Origin: Geobacter argillaceus
GTDB taxonomy: Bacteria; Desulfobacterota; Desulfuromonadia; Geobacterales; DSM-12255
Length of the DNA: 64,000 bases
Assembly (NCBI RefSeq): GCF_007830735.1
Contig: NZ_VLLN01000007.1
Span: 1-64,000, forward strand
Direction: 5' to 3'
In this document: piece by piece, positions 1 through 8,030 of the stretch
Position numbering within the stretch: position 1 is the first letter of the stretch
Layout: every line of letters starts with the position of its first letter
Notes under the pieces: generated by a model
Seen by the model: the letters and a program-made list of their open reading frames with translations, nothing else
Databases searched by the model: none
What the model was told of the DNA's origin: nothing
Position numbers and translations under genes: made by a program

Positions 1-309
1 CCGATCCAGTTCATGATCGCCGACATGGCCACGGCAGTTGAGGCGTCGCGGCTGTTGACCAGAAAGGCGGCGGAACTGGTAGACGAACACGACAAAAAGG
101 CGACCGTGTACGGCGGGATGGCCAAGACCCTGGCGAGCGACACGGCCATGCAGGTAACGACCGACGCGGTTCAGGTGCTGGGCGGGTCGGGGTACATGCG
201 AGAGAACAGCGTGGAGCGGATGATGCGGGACGCCAAGCTGACGCAGATCTACACCGGGACCAACCAGATCACCCGCATGGTCACAGGGCGCGCTCTGCTG
301 TTTCAGTAA
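1..309 (+). CDS. Acyl-CoA dehydrogenase, C-terminal fragment
   Basis: The gene enters from the left edge; the reading frame is open from base 1. About 102 C-terminal residues remain, all from the helical C-terminal domain of the acyl-CoA dehydrogenase family (FAD-dependent alpha,beta-desaturation of acyl-CoA thioesters, electrons to ETF). The family block VQVLGGSGYMRE and the end block QIYTGTNQITRM are clear. In medium- and short-chain enzymes the catalytic Glu sits in the motif IYEGT; here that position is Thr (IYTGT), so the base is either elsewhere, as in the isovaleryl-CoA/long-chain subgroup, or the substrate class differs. The acyl-CoA synthetase 86 bases downstream fits a shared acid-activation and oxidation pathway. 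The substrate cannot be told from this fragment. Confidence 0.9.
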   Translation, partial: PIQFMIADMATAVEASRLLTRKAAELVDEHDKKATVYGGMAKTLASDTAMQVTTDAVQVLGGSGYMRENSVERMMRDAKLTQIYTGTNQITRMVTGRALLFQ

Positions 310-395
310 CGGGGAGAAAAGGGCAGGAGTTACATAGTCAATGGAGCCAGAGGTAAGTACCACGCAGTCCACAATCACGACAAAGGAGTAACGAC

Positions 396-2066
396 ATGTC
401 AGAGAGCCGGCAATTTACGTACGATATTTCAATGTTCCAGGACACGTTTGAAAACGACTTTACCTATCTGAATGGCTTTCTGCGTAACACCCACCGATAT
501 GCGGACAGGACAGCCCTGACCTGTTATCTGCGGGAAAGAAAATGGACCTACCGGGAGCTTAATGAAGAGTGTAACCGCCTTGCCCATGCCCTCAAGAATG
601 ACGGCGTCGTTAAGACCGATGTTGTGATGTACCAGTTGTACAATTGCGCGGAATGGGTGTTTGTGTATCTGGCACCACAAAAACTGGGCGCCATACACTG
701 CCCGATCAACTTCCGCCTGTCCTATGGTGAGACGGCCAGCATTATTGACGACAGTAAGCCAAAGGTCTTTTTTTACGACGCGGCAGATGCAGCCACGGCG
801 GAACAGGCGCTGAACAGTGCTATGCATAAACCGAAAACGGTTGTCATGGTCAACACGTTCGGCACGTCGAAGCCATTCGCCGGCGCCGTGTCCTATGACG
901 AGTACGTCCGAAACCAGCCGGTCACGGAACCGGGCATCCACCGTCCCACCCATATCTACGACGAGGTGACGCGTCTCTATACCTCCGGCACGACGGGGCG
1001 GCCCAAGGGGGTTCCGCTGAACAATATCAACGAAATCTTCAGCGCCCATGATGTCATCATGCACTTTCCGCTCTCTCCGCAGGACAAGACGATGAACATG
1101 ACACCATGGTTCCACCGGGGAGGGCTGTACGCCGGTGGGCCGAATCCGACTCTCTATGTGGGCGGCGAGCTGGTTCCGCTACGTCATTTCGATGCGGCAA
1201 CGGTCATGAACCTTGCCGAACAGCATGGCATTACCTTCCTCGTCGGGGCGCCGGTAACACTGGCGGCTCTTTGTGACGAGCAACTCAAGAAACAGCGCGA
1301 CCTCAGCCGTTTGAAGGGGATCGTGACTATGGGAGCCCCTCTGGAACGTGCGGCATGCATCAAGTTCCAGGAAGTGCTTACCCCGAACATATTCAACGGT
1401 TATGGCAGTACCGAAGCGTTCTGGAATACGTTCCTTCGTCCGTACGACCTTCCCGACATGGCAGGGGCTGCGGGTCGCTCGTGCACCGATGACGACATGG
1501 CGGTAGTAAAGGTGTATCCGGACCGGTTGGCCGAGCCTGACGACTATGTGGAAAAAAACAACGAAGAAGTCGGCGAGGTTGTCGTACGAGCTGCCAGTAA
1601 ATGTTCGTTTACCTACGTCAACAGACCCGATGATGCAAAGGCCAAATATTACAAAGGATGGCTCTACATTGGCGACCTGTGTACCTGGAACAAGGACGAA
1701 TATTTGACCGTGGTCGGCAGAAAAGACGACATGTTCATATCGGGTGGCGAAAACATACACCCGGTTCAGGTTGAAGCTGTCCTGAACGAGCATCCCGTGG
1801 TGACCAACAGCCTGGTGATCGGCATGCCGGACCCGAAGTGGGGACAGGTGGTGGTTGCCTACGTCGTGAAATCCGGCGACTCGCTCACGGCAAAAGAGCT
1901 GGACGAATTCTGTGTACAGCATCCGATGCTGGCCAACTACAAGCGCCCCCGATACTACAGCTTCGTAGACAAGCTGCCCATGACGGCGACAGGAAAATTG
2001 CTGCACTACAAGGCCAGATTACAGGTACAGGAAGACTTGAAGGCCGGGTTGTTTGAAAAAGTGTGA
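396..2066 (+). CDS. AMP-dependent acyl-CoA synthetase/ligase
   Basis: A 556-residue member of the ANL adenylate-forming superfamily. It activates a carboxylic acid with ATP to an acyl-adenylate and then transfers it to CoA. The phosphate loop LYTSGTTGRPKG lies at about residues 194-205, the core motif NGYGSTE near 335, the GD motif in LYIGDL near 425, and the C-terminal catalytic lysine motif TATGK near 530, so both subdomains are complete. AAAGGAG lies just upstream of the ATG. It follows an acyl-CoA dehydrogenase gene in the same direction and is closed by a strong hairpin, so the two may form one transcript for fatty-acid or aromatic-acid use. Substrate specificity cannot be read from the motifs. 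Confidence 0.9.
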   Translation: MSESRQFTYDISMFQDTFENDFTYLNGFLRNTHRYADRTALTCYLRERKWTYRELNEECNRLAHALKNDGVVKTDVVMYQLYNCAEWVFVYLAPQKLGAIHCPINFRLSYGETASIIDDSKPKVFFYDAADAATAEQALNSAMHKPKTVVMVNTFGTSKPFAGAVSYDEYVRNQPVTEPGIHRPTHIYDEVTRLYTSGTTGRPKGVPLNNINEIFSAHDVIMHFPLSPQDKTMNMTPWFHRGGLYAGGPNPTLYVGGELVPLRHFDAATVMNLAEQHGITFLVGAPVTLAALCDEQLKKQRDLSRLKGIVTMGAPLERAACIKFQEVLTPNIFNGYGSTEAFWNTFLRPYDLPDMAGAAGRSCTDDDMAVVKVYPDRLAEPDDYVEKNNEEVGEVVVRAASKCSFTYVNRPDDAKAKYYKGWLYIGDLCTWNKDEYLTVVGRKDDMFISGGENIHPVQVEAVLNEHPVVTNSLVIGMPDPKWGQVVVAYVVKSGDSLTAKELDEFCVQHPMLANYKRPRYYSFVDKLPMTATGKLLHYKARLQVQEDLKAGLFEKV

Positions 2067-2110
2067 TAGTTGACTGTAATTATTACGGAAATTCGATGAT
2101 AATGCTCCAG

Positions 2111-2153
2111 TGGGAAAGGCCTTTCAGGACAACTTCCTGAAAGGCCTTTCCCA
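2111..2153. terminator. Bidirectional terminator hairpin between convergent genes
   Basis: Perfect 19-base inverted repeat (2111-2129 and 2135-2153) with a 5-base loop, placed between the 3' ends of the acyl-CoA synthetase gene (+) and the sigma-54 regulator gene (-). The T-run is short on both sides. Position and stem strength support a shared terminator. Confidence 0.75.
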
Positions 2154-2177
2154 TTTCATCTCTGTGCCGGGTGGTTG

Positions 2178-3623
2178 CTAACTGCCGATATGATATTTCT
2201 CCAGCCGGTCGCGCAACGTATTGCGGCTGATGCCGAGGAGTTTGGCTGCCAGCACCTGGTTGTTGTTGGCCTTGGACATGGACATTTGAATCAGTGCCTT
2301 TTCCAGCCCCATGTTGACATTGTCATAGATGGACCCTTTGTTTTTCTGACAAAGACCATCAAAGATCGGCTCCAGCATGCAGGTGAATACCTGGTAGTAG
2401 TCGTCGCCGGCGGCATCCAGGTCGATCTCCTTGAAGCCTGCCCTGGCTTCCAGGAACGACTCGAAGTCGTCGGGTATCAGGAGATCGCCTTTGCATAGGA
2501 CAACGGCGGAATTGATGACATTCTTCAGTTCGCGGATGTTTCCCTCCCAGGCATGGGTCGAAAGATTCTCCATTGCCTTGGGCGCGATCCCTTTGATCTG
2601 CTTGCTGTATTTACGCGAGAACCGCCGGATGAAGAGTTCAGTGAGTAGCGGAATGTCCTCGCTCCGATCGCGCAGTGGGGGGAGAAAGAAGGTGACCACC
2701 CTGAGCCGGTAGAAGAGATCGAGTCGGAAGGTCTTTTCCTTTACCGCCTGGAGGAGTGAACGGTTGGTGGCGGCAACGATCCTGACATCCACCTTGATGG
2801 TTTCGTTTCCGCCGACCCGTTCGAATTCCTGGTTTTCCAGGACCCGCAAGAGCTTTCCCTGGCTGGCCGGACTCATCTCACCTATCTCGTCGAGAAAGAT
2901 GGTGCCGCCGTTACACTGTTCAAATTTGCCGATCCGCCGGGCATGGGCGTCGGTGAAGGACCCCTTTTCATGGCCGAAGAGTTCGCTTTCCAGGAGGTTC
3001 TCCGGCAGAGCGGCGCAGTTCACGGCGAGAAACGGCCGGTTCTTGCGCCTGGAGTTGTCGTAGATGGCCCTGGCCAGCAGTTCCTTGCCGGTCCCGCTCT
3101 CTCCCTGGATCAGGACCGTGGCGTCGGAGTCGGCGATCTTCCCGACCATTTTCCAGATCTCGATCATCTCCGGCGAGGAGCCGATCATGATGTCTTCATC
3201 CAGGTGCTCATCGGTCAGAAGCTCGCGGTCCCTGGTGAAGCGTACCTTCCTGTTGAGCAGGTTGCACTCGAGCGCCTTCTGGACGTTGTTTTTCAGTTTT
3301 TTCAGGTCCAGTGGCTTGGTCATGTAATCGTAGGCGCCGCGCTTCATCGCCTCGATGGCATTCTGGGTGGTCTTCTGGCCGGAGGTAATGATGATGGCCA
3401 GGGCCGAATCGACCTTTTTCGCTTCCAGGAGAAGGTCCAGGCCGGATTTCCGCGGCATGTTGATGTCGAATATCGCCACATTGGGCCGGTCCGAAACTAT
3501 CCGCTGTAGAGCCGTCGTGCTGTCAGTCTCGATAGTGACGTCCATCTCTTCGCCGGCAAAAGAATTCTGGAGCATTTTCAGAATATCGAGGTCGTCGTCG
3601 ACGATCAGCAGTTTAGGTTTCAC
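2178..3623 (-). CDS. Sigma-54-dependent NtrC-family response regulator
   Basis: About 481 residues with three domains: REC (1-120, phospho-acceptor Asp53 in FDINMP, Lys103), AAA+ sigma-54 interaction domain (about 145-375, Walker A GESGTGKE at 174-181, Walker B TIFLDE at 241-246) and a Fis-type helix-turn-helix (453-481). It should bind enhancer-like sites and, when phosphorylated, drive open-complex formation by sigma-54 polymerase. The sigma-54-contacting loop, normally GAFTGA, reads GSFTDA (221-226). I chose the GTG start at 3623 because AGGAG lies 7 bases upstream and the REC domain begins directly there; an upstream ATG at 3689 would add 22 unconserved-looking residues. No partner histidine kinase is adjacent, so the signal is unknown. 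Confidence 0.93.
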   Translation of the reverse strand: MKPKLLIVDDDLDILKMLQNSFAGEEMDVTIETDSTTALQRIVSDRPNVAIFDINMPRKSGLDLLLEAKKVDSALAIIITSGQKTTQNAIEAMKRGAYDYMTKPLDLKKLKNNVQKALECNLLNRKVRFTRDRELLTDEHLDEDIMIGSSPEMIEIWKMVGKIADSDATVLIQGESGTGKELLARAIYDNSRRKNRPFLAVNCAALPENLLESELFGHEKGSFTDAHARRIGKFEQCNGGTIFLDEIGEMSPASQGKLLRVLENQEFERVGGNETIKVDVRIVAATNRSLLQAVKEKTFRLDLFYRLRVVTFFLPPLRDRSEDIPLLTELFIRRFSRKYSKQIKGIAPKAMENLSTHAWEGNIRELKNVINSAVVLCKGDLLIPDDFESFLEARAGFKEIDLDAAGDDYYQVFTCMLEPIFDGLCQKNKGSIYDNVNMGLEKALIQMSMSKANNNQVLAAKLLGISRNTLRDRLEKYHIGS

Positions 3624-3693
3624 GGATGGACTCCTGGTGACATTTTTCTCATGAATATCGACATGGGAAGCGGTAACTTTAGGCTGCAACGGA

Positions 3694-3723
3694 TAAAAAA
3701 AATAACCGCCGGTAGCGGTTATT
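3694..3723 (-). terminator. Intrinsic terminator of the fbp transcript
   Basis: On the minus strand a 9-base-pair stem (3723-3715 with 3709-3701, 5-base loop) is followed by a run of seven T (3700-3694). It lies just downstream of the small acidic protein gene, so it ends the fbp-small gene transcript. Confidence 0.88.
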
Positions 3724-3731
3724 TTGAGATG

Positions 3732-3995
3732 TTATTCCTCGTCTTCCTCGCCGTACTCGTCAACGCCGTAGGCTTCGTCGTAGCCGAGATCATCGGCTCC
3801 TTCCACATCATCCAGTTCTTCGGCAAGGAACTGGTCGGGGCTTCTCTCCTCCTCATCGGCTATCGCCTCGAAGCGGGCAATGAGATCCCCTTTGGTGCAG
3901 TAACGACCATCCTTGTGACCACAGACATCCAGTTCGCAGAGATCGAAAAGCTGGATTTCACTGCAGAGCCTTTGTTGATTCTTTTTTTCCGTCAT
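3732..3995 (-). CDS. Small acidic Cys-containing protein, unknown function
   Basis: An 87-residue protein I do not recognise. The N-terminal half carries four Cys (one near residue 11, then CELDVCGHKDGRYC at about 20-33), possible metal ligands. The C-terminal third is extremely acidic, ending in EYGEEDEE. GAGAGGG precedes the ATG. It starts 14 bases after the fructose-1,6-bisphosphatase stop and is followed by an intrinsic terminator, so the two genes are almost certainly cotranscribed. No signal peptide or membrane segment is seen, so it is probably cytoplasmic. A metal-binding or regulatory role beside FBPase is only a guess. Confidence 0.72.
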   Translation of the reverse strand: MTEKKNQQRLCSEIQLFDLCELDVCGHKDGRYCTKGDLIARFEAIADEEERSPDQFLAEELDDVEGADDLGYDEAYGVDEYGEEDEE

Positions 3996-4009
3996 GACAC
4001 CCTCTCAGG

Positions 4010-4948
4010 TTAGCCTTTCAGGAATTCAACTGCCTTGGCAACGTCTTCACTGCAACCGATGTAGATTGGTTCGCGCTGATCGAGGCTTTCCGGTTTGATG
4101 TCCAGAATCGACATGGTACCGTTGCTTGCCGCCCCGCCGGCGTTTTCCACGAGGTACGCCATGGTGTTCAGTTCGAACAGGAGCCGGAGTTTTCCTTTCG
4201 GAGCGTCCTTGAGGGCAGGGTAAAAGAAGATCCCTTTCCCTTTCAGGAGAATCTGGTTGATGTCCGGCACAAAGCCACCGGAGTAGCGAAGCTTGCTCCC
4301 CTTGGCTTCCAGATAGTTGACGAATTTTTCGTTTCCGGGCGTATATTTGTTGCGGAGACCACCGGGCGAATAGATGTCTCCGCTCGGTTTCATGGTGATG
4401 TTCTCCCGACTAAGGGTGAATTCCATGAGTTGGTTCATGGTGAATTCGTGGACACCGTTGCCGACCGAGTATACGAGCGAGACCCGCGGTCCGTAGAGGA
4501 GGTACATTGCCGCAACCTGCTTGCGGCCTTCCTGGAGGAGGTCGCAGCCGGCATAGATGGATACGATGGTGCCTACCGCCAGGTTCACATCCACCAGGGA
4601 GGAGCCGTCCAACGGGTCATAGGCGACTGAATAGAGTCCTTCGGCGCTTCCCTGTGCCTGGTAGATTTCGTCCATTTCTTCTGAGGCGATGTTGCAGACA
4701 ACACCCGAATGGATCAGCCGTTTGCGTAAGATCCTATCGGACAGGACATCCAGCGCCAGCTGCTCCTCGCCGTACAGGTTGGAGGTACCCGCCACACCGA
4801 GATCGCCGGTGCGGACGGCATTTATCACGTACTTGCTGGCTTCGGCGATTTCGCAGATAAGATGTATCAGGTTGTCGCTGATATTTTGTTCGCGCAGGTG
4901 CCGGCGAAGGTCAATCTGGAATTTTGTCTTGCCTGCTTCTTTGTACAT
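4010..4948 (-). CDS. fbp: Class I fructose-1,6-bisphosphatase
   Basis: About 312 residues, the usual size for class I FBPase. It hydrolyses fructose 1,6-bisphosphate to fructose 6-phosphate in gluconeogenesis. The metal and phosphate-binding signature DPLDGSS lies at residues 111-117 and the acidic metal-site segment ASEEMD at about 88-93. The open frame extends upstream to 5041, but I place the start at the ATG at 4948: GGGAGG lies 9 bases upstream and the family N-terminus begins there. The longer N-terminus would add a hydrophobic segment unlike FBPase. Gluconeogenic FBPase fits an organism growing on acetate or other small acids. Confidence 0.93.
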   Translation of the reverse strand: MYKEAGKTKFQIDLRRHLREQNISDNLIHLICEIAEASKYVINAVRTGDLGVAGTSNLYGEEQLALDVLSDRILRKRLIHSGVVCNIASEEMDEIYQAQGSAEGLYSVAYDPLDGSSLVDVNLAVGTIVSIYAGCDLLQEGRKQVAAMYLLYGPRVSLVYSVGNGVHEFTMNQLMEFTLSRENITMKPSGDIYSPGGLRNKYTPGNEKFVNYLEAKGSKLRYSGGFVPDINQILLKGKGIFFYPALKDAPKGKLRLLFELNTMAYLVENAGGAASNGTMSILDIKPESLDQREPIYIGCSEDVAKAVEFLKG

Positions 4949-5117
4949 GTAGTGAAGCCTCCCAGGATCGGTATGGACGACATTAAAGTCGCGTAAGAGT
5001 AGCGAAAATGCCTGGGCAAGGCAAGCAAAAAGTACCATCAAGCCCCACCATTCTTGACTTTGTTCCCATTCATGATAAGCATGTGAAGATATTGGTCCCG
5101 GAGAATGGAGTGGGCTT

Positions 5118-5537
5118 ATGGAATCGAATACCAGACGAACTTTTCTGCAGGGTTTCCTGGCACTGTTGACCGCCTTGGGCGCCAGTGGTGTGCTCTACCC
5201 GTTGGTCCGCTACCTTGCTCCCCGCTCTTCGGCGAACAACGGGAACCTGGTGCAAATCCCGCTGGACCGGCTCGCCGAGGGGGATGCCAAGTTTTTCGAC
5301 TACGCCGGCAGGGCCGCTGTCCTGGTGAAGCTTTCGGGGGGGGCGGTGGTTGTTCGCTCGGCAGTCTGCACCCACCTGGGCTGTATCGTTCAATGGCAGA
5401 AGGAAAAGGGACAGTTTCTCTGCCCGTGCCATGCAGGTCTTTACGGGGTGGACGGCCGGGTGTTGAGTGGCCCGCCGCCAAAACCGCTCGAAGCCATACC
5501 GTTTACCATCGCGGATGGTGTGGCACGGGTGGGGTGA
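5118..5537 (+). CDS. Rieske iron-sulfur subunit of a cytochrome bc complex
   Basis: 139 residues. An N-terminal twin-arginine motif (NTRRTFLQG) and a hydrophobic segment (about 9-30) anchor it, with the cluster domain outside the cytoplasmic membrane. The two [2Fe-2S] loops CTHLGC (84-89) and CPCHAG (102-107) supply the Cys and His ligands, so the centre should be functional. It passes electrons from quinol toward the cytochrome c partner. It is the first gene of a three-gene operon, 24 bases before cytochrome b. A run of eight G (5336-5343) lies inside the frame. Confidence 0.95.
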   Translation: MESNTRRTFLQGFLALLTALGASGVLYPLVRYLAPRSSANNGNLVQIPLDRLAEGDAKFFDYAGRAAVLVKLSGGAVVVRSAVCTHLGCIVQWQKEKGQFLCPCHAGLYGVDGRVLSGPPPKPLEAIPFTIADGVARVG

Positions 5538-5561
5538 CGGTATCTGCCGGAGGGATGATTT

Positions 5562-6665
5562 ATGATGCTTTTGAAGCGTCTGTACAGGTGGCTTGATGTC
5601 CGGATCGGGATCGGTGAGGTCATTGAGCGCGAGTTGACCGGGTACCTGCTGCCCCGCAATATCAACTGCTGGTATTCGCTGGGGAGCGTCCTGTTGACCA
5701 TTTTCGCGCTCCAGGTCGTGACCGGCATCCTGCTTTTGGTCTACTATGTGCCGTCGGCCGACAAGGCCTTTACCAGTGTTACTGCCATCATGAACGAGGT
5801 GCCCTTTGGCTGGCTGATCCGGATGGCACATGCGGTCGGCTCAAACCTGATGGTCGTCGTGCTGCTCTTCCATCTCCTGTCCGTGCTGTTCATGGGGAGT
5901 TACAAGCGGCCGCGGGAACTCAACTGGCTTTCCGGGTTCCTGCTCTTCAACCTGGTGTTGGGAATTTCCCTGACCGGGTACCTTCTCCCCTGGAGCCAGC
6001 TCTCGTTCTGGGCCACCACTGTCGCCACCAGCAGCATCGGTGCTATTCCGGTCATTGGCGGTTTTCTGATGGAGTTCGTCAGGGGGGGGGCGCTGGTCGG
6101 CCCGCCGACCCTTGGCCGCTTTTTCGTGCTCCATGTGGCGGTCATTCCTCTGGGCATTGGTGCCCTGGTTGGTGCCCACCTCTTTTTTCTGAAGCGGACC
6201 GGCGTTTCAACGCCCCCATTCGGAATCCCCGATACCACCAACTCGTGGCAGGGTGAGAGGTATCGGCATGAAGGCCACCCCGGAGGGATTCCATTTTTCC
6301 CCAACTACGTGCTGGCTGATGCAACCGCAACAGCCATCTACCTGGCCCTTTTCCTGGCGATCGTCTTCTTCAATCCGTACCTTTTTTTCCCGGCCGACGC
6401 CTTTGTGCCGGCCAACCCGCTCTTGACGCCGGCCCACATCAAACCGGAATGGTATTTCCTGCCCAACTATCAGACCCTGAAACTGTTTCCCAGCGAGTTC
6501 CTGGGGTTGGCCGTGCAGGGAGCGGCCATGACGTTTCTGGCCCTGCTTCCCTTTATCGACCGGGGCAGGGAGCGGCACCCACTGAAGCGACCGCTCTTTC
6601 TCTGTGGAGCGGTCGGTGGCATAATCGCGTATCTGGGGCTAATGATCTGGGGGCATTACTCATGA
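5562..6665 (+). CDS. Cytochrome b subunit (b6/subunit IV fused) of a bc complex
   Basis: 367 residues, strongly hydrophobic. The N-terminal part resembles cytochrome b6 with paired heme-ligand histidines (MAHAVG and LLFHLL in one helix; LHVAV and GAHLFF in a later helix). The C-terminal part corresponds to subunit IV and holds the Qo-site motif PEWYFLP at about residue 295. It oxidises quinol in the membrane together with the Rieske protein. The stop overlaps the next start as ATGA, indicating translational coupling to the multiheme cytochrome. The frame contains a run of nine G (6082-6090). Confidence 0.95.
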   Translation: MMLLKRLYRWLDVRIGIGEVIERELTGYLLPRNINCWYSLGSVLLTIFALQVVTGILLLVYYVPSADKAFTSVTAIMNEVPFGWLIRMAHAVGSNLMVVVLLFHLLSVLFMGSYKRPRELNWLSGFLLFNLVLGISLTGYLLPWSQLSFWATTVATSSIGAIPVIGGFLMEFVRGGALVGPPTLGRFFVLHVAVIPLGIGALVGAHLFFLKRTGVSTPPFGIPDTTNSWQGERYRHEGHPGGIPFFPNYVLADATATAIYLALFLAIVFFNPYLFFPADAFVPANPLLTPAHIKPEWYFLPNYQTLKLFPSEFLGLAVQGAAMTFLALLPFIDRGRERHPLKRPLFLCGAVGGIIAYLGLMIWGHYS

Positions 6666-7477
6666 TCTGTCGTATATTGTCGAGAGGCTTTTCTGCCATT
6701 GCCTTCGCCGGTATCGCCTTGATGCTGGTTGTTCAGTCCGCTGTCGCTGCCGAACCGGTAAACAAGCCCGTTTGCCTTTCCTGCCACGCCAGCCAGCAAG
6801 GGAAGGGCGGGCGACCGGTTGTGGCCTGGCAGAACAGCATTCATGCCCAGAATGGCATCTCCTGCAACCATTGTCACGGTGGGGACCCCAGCGACAGTGT
6901 CAATGCCATGAGCCCAGAACGCGGATTTCTCGGGGCACCCAAGGAAGCGGCAGTACCGGCTTTCTGCGGCCGATGCCATGTGGGCATCCGCGATGACTAT
7001 CTGAACAGTGCCCATGGCCGGGCCCTGGGAAGGGGAGGGCCGACCTGCGTTACCTGTCACGGCAGCCATGATGTTCGGAAAGTTACCCTGGATCTGATCA
7101 ATGAAAAGCGGTGCAGCAGTTGTCACCCGTACGCCCGGGCCGGGGCCATCAAGGAGGCAATGGCGACAAACGAAAGTCGGATCGTCCAGATGGAACGCGA
7201 TCTGGCCCGCCTGCGGCAAAAGGGGGTCGACACCGCTGAACAGGAAAAGAAATTGTTCGCGCTGAAAAATCGCTATCACCGCCTGTTTCATAATGTGGAT
7301 GTCAATCGGGTTGTTGGTGAAGAGGCTGCCATCGGCAAAGAGCTGGATGCGCAGCGCACCTTCCTGACTGACCGTCAAAACGAACAACATCAGCGTAAGG
7401 TATGGGGCGCCTTGGTAGTCGGATTGCTCCTCCTTGTTGCACTTGCCTGCCACTTGCTGAAGAAAACCTATGAGTGA
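6662..7477 (+). CDS. Five-heme membrane-anchored cytochrome c
   Basis: About 271 residues. A signal peptide ends near AVAA (27-30). Five CXXCH heme sites follow: CLSCH (38), CNHCH (68), CGRCH (102), CVTCH (129) and CSSCH (151). A charged helical, probably coiled-coil stretch (about 165-220) leads to a C-terminal membrane helix (about 244-265). The start overlaps the cytochrome b stop, so it is very likely the electron acceptor subunit of this bc complex, replacing the usual mono-heme cytochrome c1. I reject the longer frame starting at 6449 because it lies inside cytochrome b and lacks the signal peptide. The final acceptor is unknown. Confidence 0.93.
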   Translation: MICRILSRGFSAIAFAGIALMLVVQSAVAAEPVNKPVCLSCHASQQGKGGRPVVAWQNSIHAQNGISCNHCHGGDPSDSVNAMSPERGFLGAPKEAAVPAFCGRCHVGIRDDYLNSAHGRALGRGGPTCVTCHGSHDVRKVTLDLINEKRCSSCHPYARAGAIKEAMATNESRIVQMERDLARLRQKGVDTAEQEKKLFALKNRYHRLFHNVDVNRVVGEEAAIGKELDAQRTFLTDRQNEQHQRKVWGALVVGLLLLVALACHLLKKTYE

Positions 7478-7624
7478 GACGTGGTTCCTGCACAGTGTTG
7501 CGGAGTAGGGGGGTGTCTGTGCCTGCCCATGACATAGGCATTGCCGCCATGCTTCACGATATCGGAACAGAAGGAGGTTGGACCGCATCTGCTGCCCGAC
7601 CACTGAAGCATGAATCACAGCTTG

Positions 7625-7653
7625 TTGCAGGCGCCACCTAACTACGCTAAAAT
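7625..7653 (+). promoter_or_regulatory. Sigma-70-type promoter
   Basis: TTGCAG (7625-7630) and TAAAAT (7648-7653) are spaced by 17 bases, 23 bases before the start codon of the 117-residue protein gene. The match is good but based on sequence alone. Confidence 0.5.
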
Positions 7654-7676
7654 TGTGCTAGAAAGGGGGTGTTAGT

Positions 7677-8030
7677 ATGACAGGCTACGAACTGACCAAG
7701 GCTATCAGTGAGCTGAGAGACAGCGACCACTCCTTCATCAAATTCTGGCGCAAAGAAGAGGACTTCCTTGATTTCGATCTGCTGGACCGTTTTCTGGGCA
7801 ACCTGAGGGACGATCAGGTGATTGACGGCTTCGAGCTGCTGAGCAGCGACGCGATGTGGGATCAGGTGCGGCGGGTGGCCGGCGAGGTCGTGACCCGCAC
7901 CGTGAGGGACGGGAAAGATATCCTGCTGTGGACCGACGTGCAAGGTACGGTCACCAAGGAGCTTCCCTTCAATGAGGAGTCGTTGATCGCCATCTTCGAT
8001 GCGGAGACTGACGACAGCTATGTCGACTAG
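7677..8030 (+). CDS. Hypothetical 117-residue protein
   Basis: A soluble 117-residue protein with no motif I recognise; it is mixed charged and hydrophobic and has no signal peptide or Cys cluster. AAGGGGG precedes the ATG and a sigma-70-type promoter lies further upstream, so it looks like a real single-gene unit. Its last four bases overlap the end of the convergent RNA methyltransferase gene (8027-8030). No function can be inferred from its context. Confidence 0.72.
   Translation: MTGYELTKAISELRDSDHSFIKFWRKEEDFLDFDLLDRFLGNLRDDQVIDGFELLSSDAMWDQVRRVAGEVVTRTVRDGKDILLWTDVQGTVTKELPFNEESLIAIFDAETDDSYVD

Noticed and set aside
7550-7639. Short open frame of about 30 codons in the gap after the multiheme cytochrome gene
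   Set aside because: No clear family. It overlaps the sigma-70 promoter of the following gene and has no support beyond being open.
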